Shown piece by piece: positions 43,701 through 56,740 of a stretch of 64,000 bases of DNA. The DNA comes from Ambrosia x helenae. Taxonomy: Eukaryota > Streptophyta > Magnoliopsida > Asterales > Asteraceae. The first letter of the stretch is position 1; each line of letters opens with the position of its first letter. The stretch covers positions 109,109,238 through 109,173,237 of the forward strand of contig CM061227.1 of assembly GCA_030844895.1 (NCBI GenBank), in the 5' to 3' direction. Below the pieces are notes generated by a model that made no database searches, was not told the DNA's origin, and was given only the letters and a program-made list of their open reading frames with translations. Position numbers and translations under genes: made by a program.

Positions 43701-46700
43701 GCACACACTCTCTCTCTCCCCTCCAAAAATGCCTTAGTATCTTTTGCTCTTATTAGACTATGTGTTGTTCATAAACCAAATCATTGCCACATTACTGCCA
43801 CGGAGGAGTGTGGACCCGACCTGCTTCCCCACATGGCTAGGGCTCTCATTGGCGCCCCATTAACTAGGAGGTGTGGTGCTTAACGCCCTCATGCTAATTT
43901 GCCACATTACTTCTCAGTAGTATAAATTTACGCGTATTTTGTTCGAAAATTTTATACATATTGGGTCCGCCCCCCATTCACACATGCAAGTGAAACAGTA
44001 GGTGTGTTTGAACCATTACCTAGAACTTATTTGCTTAGTAGTTTGCTTTCCATTTAAGGTTATAAATGTAGTCATCCTTTATGTTTTGGTAGAGAGGAAA
44101 AATTAGAGAACTATCTCAAATCTTCTTCTAGTTTCTTTGGAGCTTGACCCACTCAACAGGTTATCTAGAAATCCGATTGATACATATCTTGCTTAAACCT
44201 AAAAACGCAAATTATTTGACCAACAAAAGTATAAATTTTTGTGCTGGTATTCATATTTAATCATAAATCTGTAAAAGTATGAACTATACATGCACATGAA
44301 ATGTCACTAGAATACTGGGCTGCTATATGAATACTTTCATTATTAATTGACTGTATTACTAACCAACGTACCGTAAACATACACTAACTTAGATTTGCCG
44401 CATGTAGATACTTTTGTTATGTTTCAAGAAGTTAGTTTTTAAAAATTACAATGACGCTAGCTCCTTAATTCGTCACCAGAAATGTTTAAGGGGAAAATCA
44501 TGAAAATTGACATGTTGACCAACATTTTTAGCAAAATCGGCATTGAATAAGGGGCTTGTAAATAAGCAAACTAATAAAAGGATAAGTAAGCAGAGACAGC
44601 ACCTCTATAGCCCACACTCCGTCCGACAACTTTTTATTAGGCACAGAAGACACAAAAAGTGCACTTAGATCCACATGTCACCCAAATAACCACTGTTGTA
44701 AAAAGCGGCCTAGGCGGCACCTAGGTGCTAGGCGGAGACATTTAGTCTAATTTTGACCTAGGCGGCTTCCTAGGCGTTTTGGCCATTAGGCGGGCCTAGG
44801 CGTGCCTAGGCGGTGGTTTTTTTTATTTTTATTTTTAATTTTTTTTATAAATTTCTAGGTATTTCTAAGTATTTCTTAGTATTATGTGTATATATCTAAG
44901 TATTATGTGTATATATCTTAACATATTTTCAAAAAACCCCTAAATTTGTGTGTATATATATATATATATAATACGTATAAAATACCAAAACGTCTAATTC
45001 CGCCTAGTTTTCGCCTAGTCCTGACTAGTCCCTAGGTTGGACCTCACCGCCTGCCTAGTGCCTTTTGCAACCTTGCAAATAACCAATCAAAGAATTACAA
45101 GTGTAAAATGCCGGCACTATTTTAGTCTGTGTCTAAAAGAGCAAGCATCATTTTTTTTTGGCACTAAAAAGAAAAAAGAGGGAGCTCTTTTACTGTGCTG
45201 GAAAAAATGGTGTATGCTTCGTTAGCCTGCCGGCTATAATAGTATCTACACTTTTACACTTGTAAATATTTGATCCCCCCCCCCCCCACCCCCTCTTTGT
45301 CAGTGCCGAAAAAATAGGTGCCTCACATGCTAAAATAGTGTCGGCACTAAAAACTTGTATTTTTTTTATTAGTTGTTTGGGTGAGATGTAGTTTTGTGAG
45401 TTTATAGTGTCGACTAAAAACATGTCGGAAAGTCAGAGTGTAGGCTATGGAGGTGCAAGCTCTACTTACTAGGGATGCGCTTTTTTTTTTTTTTTTCCAA
45501 AGACCAATGTCCATACCCGTACCGATTTTGGGTATTTGGTATATGTATTCGTATCAATCTTATTGAGTTTGGTATTCGGTACTTATGGTTTCTGTATGGG
45601 TACGGATAAAAAATGGTACTGGTACATAATTTCATATATAATGAATTTGATATTGTTGTTTATTTCGTATTATGTTATTTATGGTACTTTTGTTGATTTT
45701 TCCTATTTGGTACCCGTATCGTATTGATACTCGTACCAATTTTACCTATTTGGTACTCGTACCTTATTGATACCCATACCGATTGACCTATTTGCTACTC
45801 ATACGAGTGCTAAAAAAACATAGTGGTCAAGACCTACATGTATAGCTTATTGTCGTGTACTTAGCGCTCCTACCTCGTACGTCTTTTAATCGTGCTTACT
45901 TTGCTTCTTCCATCGAACAAATTAGCCATTTTATTATTCGTATTAATTAATTTAAGGAGCGGCAACAACCCTAAGCGTGCTTTTGGTTCCCCTTCTTGGT
46001 AGTCTCTCTCACGATATCCTAGCATGTAATATGGCCTTCCTAGGATAGTACCAGGCTCAGTGTTTACCATTGCAAATGAAACAGTTGCTTTCTTGGTGAG
46101 ACGCTTTCTTGTAACCATTTTTCCATGACTGCCTCCTGCATGCATCCCTTTTGGACATGGCTTCTTCTTAGCATATAGTATTATTATTATTATCCTATTT
46201 TAGGAATGTTTTGTCTAGGGTTTTGATGGGCTCCATAATCTCATAGCCCAATTGTAATTCATCTCCCTATATAAAGGGATGTAATCTCTTGTTATGATTC
46301 ATCAATAATAATATACCATAGACCACTTTTATGGTATCAGAGCTACGGCTCTTTTAAACCTAATCGCCGTCCGATTCTTTACCCCTCTTTTCCGATTTTT
46401 TTTTGTACAACATGGCCAAAGAAGACGATCAGCCGGACTCGTCTGGTTCGACCATTAAACCTTTGCCTCTTCACCCGGCTTACTCTGTCACAAATATACA
46501 GAGCAAAGTACGCACACTAGATGGCAAAACCGTGAGCCCACAGCAGCCCAAACGGCCTTCGGGCCCGTTTTCTTTTGCAGGTTATGGCCCATCAGCTCCT
46601 TCGGCCCAGTCCAACTCTGCTGCTTCAGCCCCTTCGGCCCAGTACACTGGCTACGACCCACAGCCCTCAACCCCGCACTCCGGTTACGGTTACAACGCTC

Positions 46701-49700
46701 TTTGTCCATCTGACTTGAGCGCCGCCTTCTCTGCCATGCACATGCAAGCTCAAGACCCATCCTTCATGGACACCGGAGCCGAGGCACATGTTACTCAGGA
46801 CCAAGGTATGATCCAAATCCCATCATCATATACTGCTTGCAATAAACTTTTAGTCGGTAACGGCGCATGTGTTCCAATTCTAAAATTCGGGACCGCTTTT
46901 ATACCTTACCAAACCGAACCTATGTTTTACCCAATATCCTGTATAGTCCCCAAATTATTAAAAACCTTATTTCCGTTAGACGTTTTTCACGTGATAATTG
47001 GGTTTCCATAGAATTTGATCCATTTGGTTTTTCTTTGAAAGACCTGCGCAATGGAAGAATTCTTTCTCGCCACAATAGCACTGGGGACTTATATCCATTC
47101 ACCGCACCAGAACTGCCACCACAAGCCCGCTTCCTCACCACCACTTCTGAACCATGGCATGACCGTCTCGGCCATCCTGGCATCCAAGTTTTAGATATTT
47201 TACATCGTCATTTTAATATTTCTTGTAATAAAGACCATAAGTCTAATTTTTGCAACTCTTGTCAACTTTTTAATAGTAAACGTTTGCCACTTCATGCTTC
47301 TAATACTTATACGTTTGCACTGTTTGATATAATTCATTGTGACTTGTGGACCTCCCCGGTCCCTAGCAAATCCGGGTATAAATATTACATGGTCCTTATT
47401 GACAATTTTTCCCACTTTGTTTGGGTTTACCCGTTAAAATATAAATCTGAAACCTTCCCTACCTTTGTAAAATTTCATCGCCTTATACATACCCAATTTA
47501 ACCGTCTTATTAAAACTTTTCAGTGTGATTTGGGCGGTCAATTTGTTAACAACGCCTTTAAAACCTTTGCCCACCAAAACGGCCTTTTTTTCCGCTTCGC
47601 CTGCCCTTTGTCACTACTTTCTTTGATCGTGGGTTTATGCTATCACTTTGCACCAAGTTCAACCAAGCTTTCAATTAGGCCGCAGTGATTGAAACAAGAT
47701 CTTTAACATTGCATCAATTTAATCCCATCGTGTCTTATAGTTTGTTTTATGTCGAGTCAAAAGTCTCTCCGGAAGCAGCCACCCTCTCCAAACGCAACAA
47801 GTAGCATCGATATTGGTGTGATTTACGGGCTACAATTGTTATTATTGTTATATGATTAAATGTGAATCAAGTTTTGAACCAAAATACAATATGTGAACTA
47901 ACTGAACTTTATATTTTATGTGTAGTAGCATGTTGTGATAAGAGAGACAATTTAACCAAATCAGTATGAAATTCGACTTGGTTTTGAACTAGTGTTTGTT
48001 CAAATCATATGAGAGCCCGATCAATGTGAGAAGTGTGCAAAGTGAATTTGAACCATTGATCAGGGTGAATCACTTTGATCATGGTGAATCACTGGCTAAG
48101 ATAATGCGGGCAGGAATTTTGTAATTAATCGGCATAAAAGGACAAACAAAAGACACAGTTGTCTTTTTATCAAGCTCAACCACCACTGTTTTGTGCGCGA
48201 ATAACTTATATATACTTCAATTTTTATATGAGGATTATACCATAAAACAACAAGCATCTTATTGTCTTTAATTAAGTATATTATTGCAATATATACATAA
48301 AAGGATCATGTGAGAACCACAAATAGGGTTGTAAACGAGTCGAGTCGAGTTAAGTCGAGCTAGGATGGGCTCGAGCCTAAGCTTGAAATTAAACGAGGCA
48401 GCTTGGTTCAGCTTGAGCATAAGCTCGGAGTTAAACAAGCATATCAACGAGCCAAGAGCCGAGTTGAGCTAGGCTCGAGCTCAGCTCAGTTACAAAATGA
48501 CTCGGCTCAACTCAATAACCACAAAGTTGCTTGAGAATTGAAAGAACCTTTATCAACCAACATTTTTTTTATATGTTACTAATCTCATATATGCTTGGAT
48601 ACACACACCTCATCTGAGCTACATATATGTACCCGCGAAGCTATATACATGAGCTTTATAAGTGAAACAAATGTTTAAATTTTTTTTGGTATATAGTGCT
48701 TCTCTCAAATATTCAAGTAACTTTGTGGTTCTATCTCATGATCCGCACTCTATGTGTATATAATGAAAATATATTGTGTGTTTTAAGTGCTTTGGATTTA
48801 AAAGCATGATCGGATTTAGAGCTTATTATGAAAATTTGGTTTGTGTAGAAAATTTGATCATAACATGTTTCGAACAAATATTGAATTTTGAAAAATGGTA
48901 AACATGGTTTTGTTAAACGGTTCATAAAGCCGTGTAAGCTCTTAAATAATCTATAGAAACTTTGGAAACTTAAAGGCACGACTATGAATTTTCTTATCAC
49001 ATAGTAATGTGATCTTACATAAGAACATGAGATCTTGGAAAACAAGAGTGCCCAACAATGTTATATCATATTGTTTGATCATATTCATGTTAAGCACAAG
49101 TGAAGATCATATCATGTTTTGGGTAATTAAGTATCCATTTAGTGTTTCGCTTAGCATGTGTGAAGTGTGGCTTCAAGTAAAGTAGTAAATACACAATGGA
49201 TTGTGGTACTAAGTCTGTAGAAGATTAAAAGCCTATGCTGTTGTTTGTTATAACTTTTGCTCTTATGCTAACTAGTAACTTGGATCATTGGCCATTGTAG
49301 ACCTATTTTTATAGAGAAACTTGTATTTGTTAAGTATACTAGTAGACTAGTTTTGGTTTATATGTTCCAATTGAGCTGTGTGGTACCTCATTTATGTATG
49401 TTTCCTTTAGGCAAAGGCGATATAAAAGCAATTTCATGTACTTGTTGTTTCGTTTGGTGAATGATCATAGGTATAAAAATATAGACTATTAACAACTTTG
49501 TGCAATGTATGTTTATTGTAGATATGAAGTGTAACTCATTGAAGGTTATGTGTATAAAATTTGAACAATCTGATTCGAAATGTCGAACTCATATTGGCCA
49601 TGTCCTTTATATGTACTTAATCATAACATATATTGAGGAAATATAGAATTTTGAGTAAATGTTAGACATGGTTATGTTAAACTATTCACAAAGCCATGTA

Positions 49701-50746
49701 ATTATAAGCTCTTAAAAACATGTGCAAAATTTGGAAACTAAAATACATGAGTATATATTTATCTTATCAAATAGTAGTGTGATCTTATGAGCCACATTTA
49801 AAAACTTAGCATGTGTGATCAATGTTTGGTTAATTTCAAGTTTGTATTCTAACAAGTAATTAACCTGAATCATTGGCTATATAGCATATTGATCAATATT
49901 GTAGACCCATTTTATCAATTAACAAATTTGTATTTGTTTAGAATATTAACATAATAATTTTGGTTTATGTATCCCAACTGAGCTTTCATACCTCATTCAT
50001 GTATATGTTTTCCTTTAGGCAAATTAAGGAAATATAAATTAAAAAATTTCAAGTTGCATAAAATTACAGGTTTGTTCAGTAAATGATCAAGTCAGTCATG
50101 ATCGATATGTACTATTAACATCTTTTTTCTGCAATTTAATTTTTTCATATATATGAAGTGTAATTGATTTGTAGGTTATGTTGTCTGGATACAATTTCAT
50201 GTAATAAACTCTTGCAGGTTTTAGGTACTGTTTTGTCTTTTTTTTTTTTTTTTTTTTTTTGAATATATTATATTGAATTTGATATAAACTTGACGAAGAC
50301 TTAATTCTACTTTCCTGAAATGTGTGACACATCCACTCAAAATGTTTTATTTCCAATTTTGTTAATAAATCAAAAACCCTAATTAGACCACACCGACTTC
50401 ACACACGGTTTCAACAACGCACATATCGAATCTCATGTACGGATAATAATATTATCCTACACCAATTTCATGTTCCAAAACAATCACGTTTAATAATAAA
50501 CTTATTATTATTATTATTATTCAGAATCAGAAGAAGAATGAATGAAAGAAAGAAAACGTACGCAGAACCAGTAGCGTACTCGCATAGCTTTCCTTTGGTA
50601 GAGAAGATAATAAGGGCGACATCTGCGTCACAGAGAACGGAGATCTCATGAGCTTTCTTCAACAAACCTGATCTACGTTTCGAGAACGTCACTTGACGGT
50701 TGATCTTATTCTCTATCCTCTTTAACGTCACCTTGCCCCGACCCAT
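42526..50746 (-). CDS. SQUA-clade MADS-box gene, copy 2
   Basis: The same seven exons recur at +13547: exon 1 is 50746-50562 and the last exon is 42609-42526. All splice sites are kept and the predicted protein is the same as copy 1. The one exon difference I saw is synonymous (TTT to TTC, the Phe of IIFSTKG, near 50602). Both copies keep their start, stop and splice sites, so both could be expressed. Upstream differences include the (CT)n length in the 5' leader (50779-50806 against 37234-37250) and flanking substitutions, so the promoters are not identical. Confidence 0.9.
44684..45084. mobile_element. hAT-like CCTAGGCGG-rich MITE in MADS intron 1 (copy 2)
   Basis: Same element at 44692-45076 with the same AAATAACC flanks; it was present before the segmental duplication. 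Confidence 0.8.
46233..47688 (+). mobile_element. Truncated Ty1/Copia retrotransposon in MADS intron 1 (copy 2)
   Basis: Same fragment as in unit 1, but one G is missing at about 46895 (GACCGCTTTT against GACCGGCTTTT). This shifts the frame between the protease and pre-integrase parts. The loss postdates the duplication or is a sequencing error. Confidence 0.85.
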
Positions 50747-50770
50747 TTTCCGATTTATTGTTTTCTCTTC

Positions 50771-50808
<38 letters not shown>

Positions 50809-52544
50809 TACACACACAAATAGAGCTTGGTCTCCCACCAGTAGTTATAAACTTATAACTGTATCAGCTGCTTTTATTTTGAATTATATTTTTTGTCATA
50901 TTTTTGGGTTAATTAATAGATATATATAGATAGAATAATAAATATCGTAGGTTTAATAATAATAATAATTAATAATACTCGTTGGTTGTTGCGCATTCCA
51001 CTCAAAATAAATATATACATGTTAACTATTTTTACACTAATAATTAATTACAATTGGATGAAGTTTGGAGTTAATTTAAAAAGATTGTTTAGTTTGGAAT
51101 GTTTGGTGTGTCTTTGATTAAGTGACATTTTTGCAATGTTTTGTCTAGCGTCTTGTTAGTTTTCGGTTTTTTATATATTGTTACGGTTTTAAAAAAAAAA
51201 AAACTAAATTGCAATTTTTAAAAATTTAATAATTATGGTGTAATGGAATAATTATATTAAATGTACTCTTTATCTTATCCGATACTCAAAATCATAATCC
51301 TAAGTGTAAGATTAACGTTCATACTTCACGATAATTATATAGTTAAAAATGCATGATGTACTTGAAGTTAATGAATTAAAATACTTTACTTTTTTTGTTT
51401 ATTCAACAAAAATAACATAAATAGAAATAGAAACAGAAATGAAAATTGATAAATTATTCTCTCACGGATTTTATTTTCAAAAAGGTGAAAGAATATGAAA
51501 AAAGAAAAGTAGAAAAATGTTAAAAAGCATGCTATTTTTGGAACTTCCAGTATATATTCATATTTGTGATAAAATATCAATAATATAATAAAAAATGATA
51601 AAGACATCGAAAACCGGAGTGGTATTGAAAACCAGGGTGGTTTTGCAAAAACGTTGTCGAGAGGTGATTGGTGGAAGGACAAATTTCTTGGGTTGTTGTC
51701 TGGTTGAGCGGGGACCACATAGTACAACCTCGATGGTGGTGGGATTGAGAGAGCTGCTAAATGCCAAGTCAACAACAGCAAGTAGTGGATCCCACCCAAG
51801 TTTTATTTCCCTTTTAAAGAAACCCAACATTCATGTCCAAAAATATAAATTACCTTCTTTAGTTCCTTTTTACCCTTTCCTTTTTTTACCATGCATACTT
51901 TTTTTTTTATTGGCAAACTTCAAAATTTCATTCTACACCCGAAATAATTATAAGATTGTACCAAGCGAGACACTAGCTACAATCAACATACTACACCCAC
52001 AAACATGGAATCAAAACTATAAAACTTTATTCACAAGATCCCAACCTAGAAATATGCGAGAAACCCTTACAAGATTGTCAAATACAACAAATACTCTCAA
52101 ATTTCTCAAATACAACACATTACACAGAGATTATACATAATAATCTCAACACAAAGACCCAACATAATTAAACATCAACTGATTCAAGATGAATCAGAAG
52201 ATAACTCTAGATCTACACCCTAAATGTATAGAGAGAATAATATTGAGAGAAAGAGAAACAAAAAGTGATTGTGAACGGCTGAATGAAGAGAGAGAGTGTG
52301 TGCAATGCTATATATATCTCAGAGACTTGCACATGGATCGAGCTGATTGAACGGATATGATTGACTCTCTCATACAAGATCAACGGACCTCAGCATTTTG
52401 TGTTTCTTGCCACGGATCGCTAGCTCAGCATCTCACAGCTACTTAAAAACATGGGCTTGAATCTTTGGGCTGGACCAGCTAATAACCATACTTCACATCA
52501 CCAATGGGCTAGCAGCTAAGATTTACACGTCGTCCGAAAAGTCT

Positions 52545-52945
52545 TTCCACCAGGCTCGACAACACCAATCCGCTCACCATCATAATAATAACAGTCACAA
52601 AAACAAACAATCGGTGTGGTCTCGTATTTCCGGCTCAACCGAGGAGGGCAAGTACTCTTCTCAGCAGGATGTGCGGAACTTGATCAGCGGAAGTACGCCC
52701 GTGACCATCGCAGGCCCTCAAAGAAAAATCAAGACTGGACCCCGCTAATTAAGACTCCATCTCAAGTGCTCGCTAGTGAACAACACAACTTTAAAGAACC
52801 GCACTCCTTAGGAAAACGCAGAAACGTAGACACGAGCAAGTACTGTGACCATCACAATGACTTCGATCACAACACAGATAATTGCTATAGCCACAATGAC
52901 TTCAGTATGTTTTACACCTCACCTGTTTATGTGTGGGTTCTATAA
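52545..52945 (+). pseudogene. Gypsy-type gag fragment (copy 2)
   Basis: Same fragment as in unit 1, with additional indels that break the upstream frame. DTSKYCDHHNDFDHNTDNCY remains. Several substitutions separate the copies. Confidence 0.7.
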
Positions 52946-53323
52946 ATGAAATTTGTTCCCGCTTCTTTTTTCTAAAAAGATGAACAAACTGTATTTTAAT
53001 AAATTTCTGATATTTTTTAATTGTAAAAAACATTGATTTATTTTCTTTGTTTTTTTATGTCACAAAAAATATGTTTGGCATAGAGTTCTCCTGCTGTTTA
53101 TTGCAACGATATCAATTTTTAAAATTGAGGTGTATGTGGACTGTCCTTTTTTAGGTATCATATTAAATATTAATTTATAGGTAGCATTTAAAATATAAAC
53201 CCACGTGGTCCAATTAACTCATAAGGCTTCTACGTAGGGGTCCAATTTCTCTCCCATTTGTTTCCTTTAAAATTTGTGTTCGTCTATACAATTCTATTCC
53301 AACGCACAGCCGCTACATATACT

Positions 53324-53822
53324 TTTTTTTTTTTAACGATTAACGAAATTTTATTTCATCAAAAGCTAACGGGATACTAGCAAGATCACCGTACAAAATC
53401 ACAAATACAAATACAAAACAAGTAGACTACCACCCAACCCGATACAGATTAAACCCACAACAAGTTGCCCAATCTATCGTCTCTTGTTTCGCCCTCGACT
53501 TGACCCACAAATACCTAAGTGATTTGATATCCCCAACCACCTTTTGAATCGTCCATTTTACACTCTTGAACACCAACTCATTGCGACTTTTCCAAATACA
53601 CCACAATGTCGTTAAACAAATTGCATGAAAAACCTTTTTCTTCTTTGCTTAGCCGCCAATTTGCTGCTGCCAATCAAGTATATCCCGAAGGTGGAAGGCA
53701 AAAAACGGACCTGTTTTACACCAGCTGCGGAGGAAGTCCCATAGAGCCTGAGCGAAGCCACAAGTGGTGAAAAGATGCTCCACAATTTCGGGTTGAAAAG
53801 ATGCTTCATATACTACTTACTT
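53324..53822 (-). mobile_element. LINE 3' tail (copy 2)
   Basis: Same LINE tail as in unit 1 with a few substitutions. It lies immediately outside the Helitron 3' end. Confidence 0.75.
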
Positions 53823-54065
53823 ATACGCTTCAATTATAAGTTATAACTAGTGGGAAACCCGCGCGTTGCGGCGGAATAGGCAATAGGAAGCGGGAACATA
53901 GCTCAAACCTTATAATGATTGGTTGGTCATCGTATTATAACGGTACCGAAACTATTGTTTGATGAAAAGAAAATACAACCATGTAATCCAAATAAAAATA
54001 GTAACAATAATGTAAATACTAATAGCCAAGTAAGAAAAAAACATAAGTTAGAGGGAAAAAAAAAA

Positions 54066-54478
54066 GGAATAATGGAAATAAATAATCCCAACTATTCACT
54101 ATTGGCCAATAACAGTCCCAACTTTCGACATATTGGAAACCAACGGACCCAAACTAACGGAGGCTAACTCCGTTAGTGTGATGCTGACAAGGCATGCCAC
54201 GTAGGATGCCACGTAGGATCATTTTGCCACGTGGCATGCCACGTAGGATGCCACATAGGATTATTTTGCCACGTGGCATGCCACGTAGGATGCAACGTAG
54301 GATCATCTTGCCACCTAAGCATGCCACGTCAGCATCACACTAACGGAGTTACCCTCCGTTAGTTTGGGTCCGTTGGTTTCCAATATGTCAAAAGTTGGGA
54401 CCAATATTGGTGATTTTCGTAGTTGGGAGTGTTATTGGCCAATAGTCAATAGTTGGGATTATTTATTTCCATTTTTCC
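54066..54478. mobile_element. Mutator-type MITE in the Helitron (unit 2)
   Basis: Same element as in unit 1 but 52 bp longer, through an extra core unit of TGCCACGTGGCATGCCACG type. Confidence 0.8.
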
Positions 54479-54735
54479 AAAAAAAAAAAAGGAAAAGAAC
54501 ATGCCATTTTCTTTTGAGTGTCGTAAACACATACGAGGGAAGAGAGACAAAAAAGAATGTTATTGAACATAGACCATGTAAAACACATACACAGAAGCAT
54601 TTAAATGGAGGAGCCACTTCAAGCTCATTTTGCTTACTTGGGCCGAAAGTACTATGGTCAAATAAATAATTCATGGTGTTGTTTAGATTATCGGTTGTAA
54701 TAAAAGTAAGGTGCTGAAGAGTGTTTTAAATATAG

Positions 54736-55266
54736 GTATCGGGTAGGGGTGTAAACGAGCCGAGCCGAGCCCGAGCCTGACTGGGCTCGAGCTCGGCTTG
54801 TTATGGTTTTATGAATCTCGAGCTCGAGCTCGGCTCGGCTCGAGCCTACAATCTTGAGCTCGAGCTCGGCTCGCTAGCAAAATCAAAAGCTCGAGCTCGG
54901 CTCGGCTCGGCTCGAGGTGATTTGAGAACAATCTCAAACGAGATCAAAGCTCGGCTCGAGATCGCAAAAGCTCGGCTCGCGAGTGTTATTAAATGGGCCT
55001 ATGAAATAAAGAGTTGGGCTTTGGAGATGTGGGCTATAAATTATAAGAGATATATAAATAACTTATAATTATGTTTGGGCTCGTTTAGGCTCGCGAACCC
55101 AATCGAGCTTTGTATCTAGGGCTCGAGCTCGGGCTCGATAACTAAACGAGCCATATTTGAGGTTCGGGCTCGGGCTCGTTAAGGCTCGGTTCGTTCGGGC
55201 TTTTTACCGAGCCGATCTCGGGTAGCTCTCGAGCCGCTACGTGTCATTTACACCCCTAGTATCGGA
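54736..55266. mobile_element. hAT-like GAGCC MITE in the Helitron (unit 2)
   Basis: The element is 54744-55258 (515 bp), with the same ends and flanks as in unit 1. Confidence 0.88.
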
Positions 55267-56260
55267 TATTCTAGCTTAACAATGGCATGAATATAGATAA
55301 CACGGGTATTATTCAGTGGCGAAGCTTGGTTTGCGAAACGGTGGGGGACGGACTCAATTTTTTTTTGTCGTAATTGGTTGGAGCCGGACTCAATTTACCT
55401 ATGAAAATCGCAAATTTCTATCGATGGAAAACCCGCGCGTTGCGGCGGAATAGGCAATAGGAAGGGGGAACATAGCTCAAACCTTATAATGATTGGTTGG
55501 TCATCGTATTATAACGGTACCGAAACTCTTGTTTGGTGAAAAGAAAATACAACCATGTAATCCAAATAAAAATAGTAACAATAATGTAAATACTAATAGC
55601 CAAGTAAGAAAAAAACATAAGTTAGAAGAAAAAAAGGAAAAGAACATGCCCTTTTCCTTTGAGTGTCGTAAACACATACGAGGGAAGAGAGACAAAAAAG
55701 AATGTTATTGAACATAGACCATGTAAAACACATACACAAAAGCATTTAAATGGACGAGCCACTTCAAGCTCATTTTGCTTATTTGGGCCGAAAGTACTAT
55801 GGTCAAATAAATAATTCATGGTGTTATTTAGATTATCAGTTGTAATAAAAGTAAGGTGCTGAAGAGTGTTTTAAATATAGGTATCGGATATTCTAGCTTA
55901 ACAATGGCATGAATATAGATAACACGGGTATTATTCAGTGGCGAGGCTTGGTTTGCGAAACGGTGGGGGACGGACTCAATTTTTTTCGGTCGTAATCGGT
56001 GGGGGCCGGACTCAATTTACCTATGAAAATCGTAAATTTCTATTCCTATTTAGCGATTTCTAAATTTTACACGTTTGACTCGTTAGGAGATAAAAGTATA
56101 TAACCCGAATCGACCCTTCATAGTAAATGAGTTAAAACCTTCTCATAAATTATAATAACAGATCCTGAGTTTAGAAAAAGAAAAGGCAAACAAGCACATA
56201 TTTTAGTATTACCAAGTGAAATAATCCATAAATCCAAATATCTAATGTTATCCAACTCAC

Positions 56261-56740
56261 CCATGTTAACTCTTCTAGAGCTTTCACCTTTCTTGTAGTG
56301 AAGAAGACAACCTGGCACAGAAGGAACAAAAACAAAATTCACTTATATACATACAATTCTTAAAAAAATAAACAAAAAAACAGAAGCAGCATTAGGAAGT
56401 GTGTCAAGTTACATACATGGTAGTAATGATGATTAGGATTCTCAATTTCCACAGGAATTTCAACTAAATTCGAGTTAAAACACCTAGCAAACAAAAATAA
56501 TAAAAAAATGTGGTTATAGTGAAGAAAGTAACTAAATGATTAAAAATAAAACCAAACTGTACCAACTTACGTGTGATTGATAAATCTAGCCACATTTCCA
56601 TAATAAGTGGTGTCCAAACAAAGGGCTTCATCATCTTTTAATTCACTCTCTCCACCCCAATCAGCATCAAGTAATACTGGATAAAGCATGTTCATCTTTG
56701 TTTGAACTTTTTCTTTTGCGTAATATATAAGCCTTGTAAA
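56261..56740 (-). pseudogene. Captured SUVR-type histone methyltransferase SET fragment, three exons
   Basis: Exon a (about 56700-56571) encodes YPVLLDADWGGESELKDDEA and LCLDTTYYGNVARFINH. Exon b (56483-56417) encodes CFNSNLVEIPVEIENPNHHY. Exon c (56311-56261) encodes VVFFTTRKVKALEELTW. Splice sites GTAAGT, TAG, GTATGT, CAG and GTGAGT are all in place and phases agree. This is the C-terminal half of a SET domain of the SUVR1/2/4 kind, which methylates histone H3 Lys9 in the nucleus. The NHRC motif reads NHTC across the first splice (AC|G). The fragment lacks the rest of SET and a promoter, so it is not functional. Introns show capture from genomic DNA, not from mRNA. Confidence 0.85.

Larger units (their letters stand above)
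42273..55787. repeat. Tandem segmental duplication, unit 2 (13.5 kb)
   Basis: Second copy in direct orientation. From 42273 to about 50520 I see only one-base indels, mostly in homopolymers, against unit 1. From there to 55787 there are many substitutions, microsatellite changes and a 52-bp length change in a MITE. Confidence 0.95.

Noticed and set aside
54811..55068. Frame with repeated LELELGSAR residues
   Set aside because: It is a reading of the GAGCTCGAGC MITE, which has clear ends and target duplication.
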